NCBI GenBank assembly: GCA_028583605.1
Contig: CM053328.1
Location: 1,542,507 to 1,606,506 of the forward strand
Length of the DNA stretch: 64,000 bases
Origin: Dastarcus helophoroides
Lineage: Eukaryota; Arthropoda; Insecta; Coleoptera; Bothrideridae
Direction of reading: 5' to 3'
Shown piece by piece: positions 46,260 through 55,751 of this stretch. The notes under the pieces were generated by a model. It was not told the DNA's origin and ran no database searches. It was given only the letters and a program-made list of their open reading frames with translations. The number at the start of each line of letters is the position of its first letter. Within the stretch, counting starts at the first letter, position 1. Position numbers and translations under genes: made by a program.

Positions 46260-49200
46260 ATTTTTGGGCATTAATTTCGAGAAAAAAGTCGAAATTTCGA
46301 AATATTTCGAGGAAAAAAGTGTAAATTTGAGAAAAAAGTCGAGATTTCGGGAAAAAGTCGAAATTTCTAAAAGAAATTTAAAGAAAAAAAAAGACGAAAT
46401 TTCGAAAAAAAAGTCGAAATTCTGACTAAAGTCAAAATTTCCAGAAAAATGTCGAAATTTCGATATTAAGGTCAAAAATTCGAGGAAAAAGTTGAAATTT
46501 GAGAAAAAAAACGAAATTTCGCGAAAAAGGTCGGAATTTCGAGAAAAGAGTCGAAAGTTTGAGAAAAAAAGGTCGAAATTTGAGAAAAATCACAAAATTT
46601 CAGAAAAAAAGTGGAAATTTCGAGCTTAAAATTGAAATTTGAGAAAAAAAGTCAAAATTTCTAAAAATAACATTATTTTTAATCGATGTCCTTTCTACGC
46701 CTTTGTAACATTTCGAAAAAGTTAAAATTTCCAGAAAAAAGTCGAAATTTCCAGAAAAGTCGAAATTTAAGAAAAAAGTAGAAATTTTAAGAAAAAAGTC
46801 GAAATTTTGAGTTTAAAATCAAAATTTCGAGAAAAATGTCGAAATTTCGATATTAAGGTCAAAATTTCGAGAAAAAAGTCGAAATTTCGAAATATTTCGA
46901 GAAAAAGTCGAAATTTGAGAAAAAAGTCAAGATTTCGAGAAAATAGTCGAGATTTCGAGAAAAAAGCCGAAATTTCTCGAAAAAAAGTCGAAATTTCGAG
47001 ACAAAAGTCCAAATGTCGATATTCAGGTCAAAATTTCGAGAAAAAAGTCTAAATTTGAGAAAAAAAGTCAAGATTTCGAGAAAGTAGTCGAGATTTCGAG
47101 AAAAAAGTCGAAATTTCTCGAAAAAAAGTCGAAATTTCGAGAAAAAAGTCGAAATTTCGAGAAAAAATTGCAAATGTCGATATTCAGGTCAAAATTTCGA
47201 GAAAAAAGTCGAAATTTGAGAAAGAAAAAAAGAAAATTTCGAGATGGTCGAAATTTCGAGAAAAAAAATCGAAATTTGAGAAAAAAGTCAAAATTTCGAA
47301 ATAAAAGTCGAAATTTCTAGCTTAAAATCGAAATTTGAGAAAAAAAGTCGAAATTTCTAAAAATAACATTTTTTTGATCGATGTTTTTTCTAGGCCTTTG
47401 TAACATTTCGAAAAAGTTGAAATTTCCAGAAAGGAGTCGAAATTTCCAGAAAAAAAGTCAAATTTTGAGAAAAAAAGTCCAAAATTAAGAAAAAATCGCA
47501 ATTTTGAGAAAAAAGAGTCAAAATTTTGAGTTTAAAGTCGACATTTCGATATTAAAGTCAAAATTTCGAGAAAAAAAGTCGAAATTTGAGAAAAACGTCG
47601 AAATTTCAATAAAAAAGTCGAAATTTTGAAATATTTCGAGAAAAAAGTCGAAATTTAAAAAAAAATCGCAATTTTGAGAAAAAAATCAAAATTTCAAGAA
47701 AAAAAGTCAAAATTTCAGGAAAAAACCCGAAATTTCAACAAAAAAGTCGAAATTTCTAAAAACAACATTTTTTTAATCGATGTTTTTTCTACGCCTTTGT
47801 AACATTTCGAAAAAGTTAAAATTTCCAGAAAAAAGTCGAAATTTCCAGAAAAAAGCCGAATTTTGAAAAAAAAGTCGAAATTTAAGAAAAAATCGCAATT
47901 TTGTGAAGAACAGTCGAAATTTTGAGTTTAAAGTCGACATTTCGATATTAAAGTCAAAATTTCGAGAAAAAAGTCGAAATTTGAGAAAAACATCGAAATT
48001 TCAATAAAAAAGTCGAAATTTCGAAATATTTCGAGAAAAAAGTCGAAATTTAAAAAAAAAATCGCAATTTTGAGAAAAAAATCGAAATTTTTGAGAAAAA
48101 AAGTCGAAATTTCAGGAAAAAAGCCGAAATTTCAACAAAAAAGTCGAAATTTCGAGAAAAAAAAATCGAAACTTGCGAGAAAAGTCGAAATTTTGAGTTC
48201 AAAATCGAAATTTTAGGAAAAAAGTAGAAATGTAAAAAAACGAAATTTCTGGAAAAAGGTCGAAATTTCCGAAAAAAATCGAGATTTGAGAAAAAAGCCA
48301 AAATTTTAAGAAAAAATGCCGAAATTTTGAGTTTTAAAGTTTAAATTTCGAGAAAAATGTCAAAATTTCGATATTAAGGTCAAAATTTCGAGAAAAATGT
48401 CGAAATTTCGAAATATTTCGAGAAAAAGTCGAAATTTGGGAAAAAAAGTCACGATTGCGAAAAAGTAGTCGAGATTTCGAGAAAAATGTCGAAATTTCTC
48501 GAAAAAAAGTCGAATTTTCGAGAAGAAAATCGAAATTTCGAGACAAATGTCCAAATGTCGATATTCAGGTCAAAATGTCGAGAAAAATTCGAAATTTGAG
48601 AAAAATGTGAAAATTTCGAAATAAAAGTCGAAATTTCTAGCTTAAAATCGAAATTTGAGAAAAAAAGTTGAAATTTCAAAAATTCAACATTTCTTTAATC
48701 GATGTTTTTTCTACGCCTCCGTAACATTTCGAAAAAGTTGAAATTTCCAGAAAAAAGTCGAAATTTCCAGAAAAAAAGCCGAATTTGAGAAAAAAGTCGA
48801 AATATAAGAAAAAATCGCAATTTTGAGAAAAAAGAGTCAAAATTTTGAGTTTAAAGTCGAAATTTCGATATTAAAGTCAAAATTTCGAGAAAAAAGTCGA
48901 AATTTGAGAAAAACGTCGAAATTTCAATAAAAAAGTCGAAATTTCGAAATATTTCGAGAAAAAAGTCGAAATTGAAGAAAAAAAAAGCAATTTTGAGAAA
49001 AATATCGAAATTTCGAGAAAAAAAGTCAAAATTTCAGGAAAAAAGTCGAAATTTCAAGAAAAAAGTCGAAATTTCGAGAAAAAAAATCAAAACTTGCAAG
49101 AAAAGTCGAAGTTTTGAGTTTAAAGTCGAAATTTTGAGAACAAAGTTGAAATTTAAAAAAACGAAATTTCCCGAAAAAGGTCGAAATTTCGAAAAAAAAA

Positions 49201-50570
49201 TCGAGATTAGAGAAAAAAAGTCAAAATGTTAAGAAATAAATTCGAAATTTTGATTTTAAAGATTAAATTTCGAGAAAAATGTCAAATTTTCGATATTAAG
49301 GTCAAAATTTCGAGAAAAATATCGAAATTTCGAAATATTTCGAGAAAAAGTCGAAATTTGAGGAAAAAGTCAAGATTGCGAGAAAGTAGGCGAGATTTCG
49401 AAAAAAAAGTCGAAGTTTCGAGAAAAAAGTTGAAATTTCGAGACAAATGTCCAAATGTCGATATTCAGGTCAAAATTTCGAGAAAAAAGTCGAAATTTGA
49501 GAAAAACGTCGAAATATCAATAAAAAGTCGAAATTTCAATAAAAAAGTCGAAATTTCGAAATATTTCGAGAAAAAAGTCGAAATTTAAGAAAAAATCGGA
49601 ATTTTGGGAAAAAAAATCGAAATTTCGAGAAAAAATTCGAAATTTTAAGACAAAAGTTGAAATTTTAAGAAAAAAGACGAAATTTCAAAAAAAAAATCGA
49701 AACTTGCGAGAAAAGCCGAAATTTCGAGAAAAAAGTCGAAATTTCTAAGTATTTCCAGAAAAAAATCGAAATTTGAGCAAAAAGTCGAAATTTCGAGAAA
49801 AAAGTTGAAATTTCGCGAAAAAAAGTCGAAATTTTCAGAAAAAAGTCGAGATTTCGAAAAAAAAAAAATCGCAATTTGCGAGAAAAAATCGAAATTTCGA
49901 GAAAAAAAGTCAAAATTTTGAGTTTTAAGTTGAGATTTCGAGAAAAAAGTTGAAATGTCGAGATTTTGAGAAAAAAGTTGAAATTTCGAGATATTTCGAA
50001 ACAAAAACCTAAATTTGCGAAAAAAGTCGAAATTACGAGAAAAAAGTCAAGATTTTGAGAAAAATATCGAAATGTCGATATTAAGGTCAAAATTTCGAGA
50101 AAAAAAGTCGAAATTTTGAGAAAAAAAAGAGGAAATTTCGAGAAAAAAGTCAAAATTTGGAGCTTAAAATCGAAATTTGAGAAAAAAAGTCGACATTTCT
50201 AAAGATAACATTTTTTTAATTGATTTTTTTTCTACGCCTTTGTAACATTACGAAAAAGTTCAAATTTTCAGACAAAAGTCGAAATTTCCAGAAAAAATCG
50301 AAATTTTGAGAAAAAAGTCGAAATTTGAGAAAAAAGTCAAAACTTGAAATAAAAGCGGAAGTTTGAGAAAAAAGTCGAAATTTCTAAAAATAACATTTTT
50401 TTTAATCGATGTCCTTTCTGCGCCTTTGCAACATTATTAATTATTATCAATAATTTGAATTTCGATTTTAAACTCCAAATTTCGACTTTGTTTTCGAAAT
50501 TTAGACATTAAAGTCGAAATTTTGACTTTAATCTCGAGATTTAGAGGAGGAAAAGTCAACATTCCTTGAT
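46260..50570 (+). repeat. Large GTCGAAATTTCGAGAAAAA array with higher-order units
   Basis: About 4.3 kb of degenerate 18-22-bp purine-rich units. A distinctive landmark, AATCGATGT(CC/TT)TTTCTACGCC followed by TTTGTAACATTTCG, recurs near 46680, 47373, 47776, 48697, 50218 and 50404, dividing the array into units from about 190 to 1,520 bp. Segments around 47.4-48.2, 48.7-49.1 and 49.5-49.7 kb share the same order of sub-motifs. Ser/Phe- and Lys/Arg-rich open frames on both strands are artefacts. Confidence 0.9.
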
Positions 50571-51139
50571 AATAAGAAAAATTTAAATATTTGCAAACTA
50601 AACAAAAAAACTTGAGTTAACTTACACTCAAGTTGGCTACATTAAATAAAAATAAATCTCAAACAGTTTAAATAATAATTTATGTAATTACTAGTTGATA
50701 TTGTCCACGTCAAAAAAGAGGAAGGATTCCGAGTCACGTTTTTGAAAATTCCAACTTTTCTTATACCATTCCATTTTTATTGAACATTTGACATCATTTT
50801 GAAAAGTTCGCCACTTCAAAATACCCACTTTTCTCAAAACGAATCGACACTGTCTATTTGACACCCAAAATTTTAACTTTGACCTAATTTCGAAAATTTC
50901 GACTTTTTTCGAATTTCTAGACTTTCAAAATTCCAACTCTTTTTATTGATAATTACTGTATTTATTAGAAGTTTTCTATTTTGGAAATTGCCACTTTTTA
51001 TGACAATTTCCTTTTCAATATTTCAGCTTTTTTGAGTTTGATTTTTTTTCAAAGATCGCATCTTGTTATTGAAAATGTAAGTCTTTTTCGACTCAACATT
51101 TTAACATCTTATTTTTTCGAAATTTCGACAAAATTTTAC
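50571..51139. other. AT-rich low-repeat and degenerate array DNA
   Basis: From 50571 to about 50740 the sequence looks single-copy. From 50740 to 51130 it is decayed TTTCGACTTTTT text. No gene is seen. Confidence 0.4.
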
Positions 51140-52555
51140 CCCCTCTGAGAAGGTTTAAATGAAATATATGAAAAATGTGTCTATTTTAGTCAATTTTGAG
51201 ATGCTGCTACCGAATTTGGCTTTTATATTATCCTTTGATTATTCGTTTTACCGATACAAATCCCCAAAGTGTATAAATTTATATCTTCGCATTTTCCCAC
51301 GCCACTCCCGACCGTAGCTATTAAGATTTAAATGAAACAAATATAAAATGTGTCTAATTGGGTCAATTTTGAGATGCTGCTACCAAATTTGGTTTTTGAA
51401 TTGGCCTTCGATTATTCGTTTTAATACAAGTTCCCAAAGTGTATAAATTTAAATCTTTGCTTTTTCCCATGTCTCTCCTGACCGTAGCAGTCAGGATTTA
51501 AAAGAAATAAATGTAAAATGTGTCTAATTTAATCAATTTTGAGATGCTACCACCGAATTTGGCTTTTATATTGGTCTTTGATTATTTGTTTTAACGATAG
51601 AAGTCCCCAAAGTGTATAAATTTGGATCTTCGCTTTTTCCCATGTCTCTCCCGACCGTAGCTGTCAAGATTTAAAAGAAATAAATGTAAAATGTGTCTAA
51701 TTTGATCAATTTGGCTTTTATATTGGCCTTCAATTATTCGTTTTAACGATAGAAGGCCCCAAAGTGTATAAATTTGAATCTTCGCTTTTTCCCATGTCTC
51801 TCCCGACCGTAGCAGTCTGGATTTAAAAGAAATAAATCTAAAATGTGTCTAGTTTAGTTAATTATGAGATGCTGCTACTGAATTTGGCTTTTATATTGGC
51901 CTTCAATTATTCGTTTTAACGATAGAAGGCCCCAAAGTGTATAAATTTGGATCTTCGCTTTTTCCCATGTCTCTCCCGACCGTAGCTGTCAAGATTTAAA
52001 TGAAACAAATGTAAAATGTATTTATTTTAGTCAATTTTAAGTTGCCGCTACCGAATTTGGCTTTTGAATTGGCCTTCGATTATTCGTTTTAACGATAGAA
52101 CTTCCCAAAGTGTATAAATTTGAATCTTCGCATTTTTCCATGTCTCTCCCGATCGTAACTGTCAAGATTTAAATGATGTAGATATAAAATGTGTTCATTT
52201 TAGTCAATTTTAGGATGCTGCTACTGAATCTGGCGTTTAAATTGACCTTTGATTATTCGTTCTAACAATAGGAGTCCCCAAAGTGTATAAATTTGGATCT
52301 TCGCATTTTCCCATGTCTCTCCCGACCGTAGCAGTCAACATTTAAAAAAAATAAATGTAAAATGTGTCTAATTTAGTCAATTTAAAGATGCTGCAACCGA
52401 ATTTGGCTTTTATATTAGCCTTCGATTATTCGTTTCAACGATAGAAGTCCCCAAAGTGTATAAATTTGGATCTTCGCTTTTTCCCATGTCTCTCCCGACC
52501 GCAACAGTCAAGATTTAAAAGAAATAAATGTAAAATGTGTCTAATTTAAAAGAGA
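51140..52555 (+). repeat. 173-bp satellite, about eight units
   Basis: ACCGTAG or a variant recurs near 51311, 51481, 51654, 51806, 51980, 52152, 52325 and 52498. Intervals are 170-174 bp except one of 152. Unit landmarks: CAATTTTGAGATGCTGCTAC, GAATTTGGCTTTTATATTGG, GATTATTCGTTTTAACGATA, CCCCAAAGTGTATAAATTTG, TTTTTCCCATGTCTCTCC. Copies are similar and in one orientation. The length is close to one nucleosome repeat, as in many insect satellites. Confidence 0.93.
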
Positions 52556-53404
52556 ACGACATCTCTGAAAAATCGATTTTTAAAAGACTGCAATTATCAG
52601 AAAAACTCTACAGTTAAGAAAAATTTTGAAACAAAAAGTCGAAAAAAAGTAGAAATTTCGAGAAAACGTTCGAAATGTTGAAAGAAACTTCGAAATTTTA
52701 CAGGAAAGTCAAATTTTGAGAAAAAAAAGTCGAAAAAAAGTAGAAATTTCGCGAAAACGTTCGAAATTGTTGAAAGAAACTTCGAAATTTTCCGGAAAAG
52801 TCAAATTTTGAGAAAAAAAGTAAAATTTTGCGAATAAAGTCTAAATAAAAAAAAACAAATTTTGAAACAGTCGAAATTTCTAAAAAAAAAGGAAATTTCG
52901 CACAAAAAGTCAAATTTCCAGAAAGTAACCAAATTTTAGTGAAAGTTTTAGTTTTCCAGAATAGGATTTTAAAATTGGGTCGAAATTTCAAAAAGATTGT
53001 TTTTGAGGAAAATGTCTAACCTTCTGGGAAAAGACGGATTTCGAAGTAAAAATGGAAATTTCTAAAAACCAGAACCAATTTTGAATAGAATTCGAAGTTT
53101 CGATAAACAGATCGAACATTTTCATGGGGAATCAAATATTAAGAATTTTGCGAATAATGTCCAAATTAAAATAAAAACCAATTTTGAAAAAATGGTTGAA
53201 ATTTCAAAAAAAAATTGAATTTCGCATAGAAAAGTCATATTTTGCGAAAATAATCAAAACTAAACATTGTCAGAAACATAAAGGATTGAATTTTAATTAA
53301 TCGAAATTTCGAATAAAGACGAATTTTGAGAAAAATTTCAAAAATTCGGAAAAAGCACCATAAAAATCGAAAGTTGCAGAAACTAAAGAAAATTCCAAAG
53401 GAAA
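52556..53404 (+). repeat. AT-rich purine-polarity array
   Basis: Degenerate GTCGAAATTTTGAGAAAAA text. An ~80-bp piece with AAGTAGAAATTTCGAGAAAA (near 52645) is repeated near 52738. It separates the 173-bp array from its orphan copy. Confidence 0.6.
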
Positions 53405-53541
53405 TTGGTCTTCGGTTATTCGTTTTAACGATAGAAGTCCCCAAAGTGTATAATTTTGGATCTTCGCATTTTCCCATGTCTCTCCCGACCGTAGCTGTCA
53501 AGATTTAAATGAAATAAATGTAAAATGTGTCTATTTTAGTA
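53405..53541 (+). repeat. Orphan partial copy of the 173-bp satellite
   Basis: From TCGGTTATTCGTTTTAACG to ATGTGTCTATTTTAG this is a single detached, high-similarity copy about 850 bp beyond the main array. It ends about 55 bp upstream of the exon candidate at 53596. Confidence 0.9.
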
Positions 53542-53595
53542 CCTAAAACAACTTAAAAAAAAACAGTAAGTATTTTAAGATTTTCTTTTTTTCAG

Positions 53596-53651
53596 GTGAC
53601 ACCAAGAAAAAATGAATCACGCCTTTCGCAGGGAGACCTTCGAGCATACAG
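53596..53651 (+). CDS. Candidate 56-bp exon, possibly initiator exon; product unknown
   Basis: A strong acceptor (TTTTCTTTTTTTCAG, AG at 53594-53595) precedes 56 bp that end at CATACAG|GTAAGATG, a strong donor (GT at 53652-53653). Two readings are possible. One frame stays open throughout as internal coding sequence (VTPRKNESRLSQGDLRAY...). Another has a stop followed by an ATG in good context (AAGAAAAAATGAATC, ATG at 53612), giving MNHAFRRETFEHT and continuing into the next exon. I recognise neither peptide. No neighbouring exon is visible within the window, so the flanking introns would exceed 10 kb on the right and, barring the weak candidate at 12.0 kb, 50 kb on the left. Confidence 0.45.
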
Positions 53652-54383
53652 GTAAGATGAAATTTATTTTACTTAACGCCATCTTTTCGTCGCGAGGGCC
53701 AAAGTTCAATATTTGCATTGTTGATTGAATTTCCTAAGGCTTTCACGTTTTGTATATCTTATATTTCAACCAGTCTTGTCCAAGAGCGCGATTTCTAATG
53801 GTAAAGGCGACGAGAACTTTTTCTAGAAATGTTCATTTATTTCTAACATTCCAATCTGAAACGTCGAGAAAATGTTAATTATTTTTTAAGTTCAACTCGC
53901 TCGTGTTGTAGTCGAGTTTTCCGTTTTCCTCGCATTCCAATGCTTTTTCATTAACCTTAAACTCGCACCTTCGACTCAAGGATTTTAGTTTTGTAAAATC
54001 CTGATCCTAAAATTTTGACTTTTGTTTCGAAATTTCCGAATCTTTGGAAAATTTAATTTTTGTTCACATTTCGACTAGACATATTTTTTTCTAAATTAAA
54101 TTTTCTTGAGAAATTTAACTTTTGTTTAAATTTCGACTTTTGAAAATTCTGATTTCTTCAAGATTTCCATTTTATTTTCGAAATGACATTTCAGAAACAT
54201 CCTGGTTTTTTGTTGTTGAAAATTTCGATTTGTTTTGAAAATGTTTCCCTTTAAACGTTTCGGTTTTTGGCAATGTCGACATTTTAGAATTTTCACTGTT
54301 TTCAAGATGGGGCTCTTAAAATTTTAAATTCTGAAAATTTCGACTCAAAATTTCAATTCTTAAAATTTTAACTTATTTGAAAA
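53652..54383. other. Putative intron start, low-repeat then AT-rich
   Basis: After the donor, 53652-53990 looks single-copy (CATCTTTTCGTCGCGAGGGC and similar). From about 54000 it grades into decayed TTTCGACTTTTG text. No other gene is seen. Confidence 0.4.
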
Positions 54384-54413
54384 GAATTCTATAATGCACA
54401 GACCAATAGGTTT

Positions 54414-54500
54414 GAACATTTATTAGATTCGAATACCGGTTTCGATCTTGTTAGATCCCGTCAGTTTGGTATATCCAACTCGAATGCTAATAAATGTTCC
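54414..54500 (-). ncRNA. Degenerate hammerhead ribozyme copy (left arm)
   Basis: On the minus strand this arm carries the same stem I 5' strand and a CTGACGG...GATC-TAACAA-GATC-GAAA-CCGGTA order. It has two lesions compared with the right arm: the last base of the conserved CTGANGA box is G instead of A, and about 14 nt that form the inner stem I 3' strand are missing between CCGGTA and TTCGAATC. It is expected to be inactive. Confidence 0.55.
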
Positions 54501-54640
54501 GACAAGTAAGTACTAAAACATTCACAGGCGTCAAGCGAGTGACTCTTTAGTACTACCACCTATTGGTCCATAGAGAAATTATGGCCATCGCCAACAATGT
54601 CGTATGCCAGTAGAATGCAACCTAGACTACAAACTTGTCG

Positions 54641-54740
54641 GAACATTTATTAGCATTCGAGTTGGATATACCAAACTGACGAGATCTAACAAGATCGAAA
54701 CCGGTATTTGGTTTCCAAACTTCGAATCTAATAAATGTTG
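54641..54740 (+). ncRNA. Type I hammerhead ribozyme (right arm of foldback), predicted self-cleaving
   Basis: Core elements in order: CTGACGA at 54676-54682 (CUGANGA box); stem II GATC/GATC at 54683-54686 and 54693-54696 around loop TAACAA; GAAA at 54697-54700; short palindromic stem III with CCGGT at 54701-54705; and the cleavage-site residue A at 54706 (triplet GTA). Stem I is long: inner CCAAA (54671-54675) pairs with TTTGG (54707-54711), then an internal loop, and the outer AACATTTATTAG (54642-54653) pairs with CTAATAAATGTT (54728-54739). An internal loop in stem I beside the core and a hexaloop on stem II are where natural hammerheads make their activating tertiary contact. The zero-loop palindromic stem III suggests it would need a dimeric or tandem form. 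Confidence 0.65.
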
Positions 54741-54748
54741 AAACCTAT

Positions 54749-54915
54749 TGGTCTGTGCATTATAGAATCCTTGTCTTCTGGGAACTCTCCTAGAGAGCAA
54801 CCGCTTCGCTAGGTGGCAGTGTTTCAACTGTTGGTAGTTCAGCTACCTATGATTCACTATACACGCCGCCTGGAGGGCTGCATGAATTTGTAGTCTACGT
54901 TGCATTCTTCTTGCA
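54749..54915 (+). mobile_element. Downstream module of family 1 repeat
   Basis: Matches 24069-24240 closely from TTGGTCTGTGCATTATAG to TTTGTAGTCTACGTTGCATT. It lies immediately 3' of the hammerhead arm, so family 1 includes both the ribozyme and this module. Confidence 0.8.
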
Positions 54916-55751
54916 TATTTGAAAAGTTTTATTTACTTTTAAAAATTTGACTTTTTTGGAAATTACATCTTATTTTTTGTTTCGTTTTGAAATTTTCGAT
55001 TTTACTGAAGATATTTTTGAAAAAAATAACTGTTTTGAAAAATTCGCCTTGTTTAAGAATTTCCAGTATTCCTTGAAATTTTGCTTCCTTTTTCGTAAAC
55101 TTCGAGTGAAAAGTTTTACTTTCTTTAAAGCAGTCTTTTTTAAAAATTTGTTGTTTTGAAAAATGTGACTGAAGATTTAAACGTTTTTCATCGACTTTTT
55201 ACAATTGTTGATCTTATTTAAATCAGTCATTTTGAAAATTTCAACTTTTGTCTTCGAAAGCTTTATTTTTTTTTTAATCTTGAGTTTTTTCCAAATTTTA
55301 ACTTTGTCTTAGTGGTTCGACTGATTTTTTTTTGAAAATTTCGATTTTTTTTCGACCATTGAATATTTGAATATTTTTCGAAAGCTGGACCACTTAAATT
55401 TCGCTTCTTTCAGGCTTTTTGACATTTTTCGAAATTGGAAACTTTCTCTTGAAAATTTGATCCTTTTTCAAAATTTTAACCTTTTTTGAAAAAAAAAAAG
55501 TTTGATTTTTTTCACATTATCACCTTTTTGAACATTTCAACCTTTCCTCAAAATTTGGACTTTTTTCAAATCTGACCTTTTTGAAAATTTGGATCGTTTA
55601 AAAAATTCGAATTTTACAAAATTTCTAGTTTTTGTCGAAACTTCGATTTATTTTGAAATTTTGACTTTTCTGGAAATTATTTTAGTTTTTTGTTTGAATT
55701 ATTTTCGAAAAATGCCGCTTATTTTGAATTTTTTGATTTTTTAAATTCGTT
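54916..55751 (+). repeat. AT-rich pyrimidine-polarity array
   Basis: Degenerate TTTTGAAAATTTCGACTTTT text with no stable period and no gene. Confidence 0.6.

Larger units (their letters stand above)
54384..54768. mobile_element. Foldback element (family 1) carrying hammerhead ribozyme motifs
   Basis: Two inverted arms (54384-54507 and 54634-54768) share ATTCTATAATGCACAGACC at the outer ends and GCTAATAAATGTTCCGACAA at the inner ends. They flank a ~125-bp spacer that contains a further partial copy of the repeat's own terminus (reverse complement of TTTGTAGTCTAGGTTGCATT at 54614-54633). No coding capacity. The element may be a non-autonomous derivative of a Penelope-like or retrozyme-type element, inferred from the ribozyme. 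Downstream, 54749-54913 belongs to the same repeat. Confidence 0.8.

Noticed and set aside
54627..54827. 66-codon minus-strand frame across the foldback right arm
   Set aside because: It is antisense to the hammerhead and its flank. The sequence is explained by RNA structure and inverted-repeat pairing.
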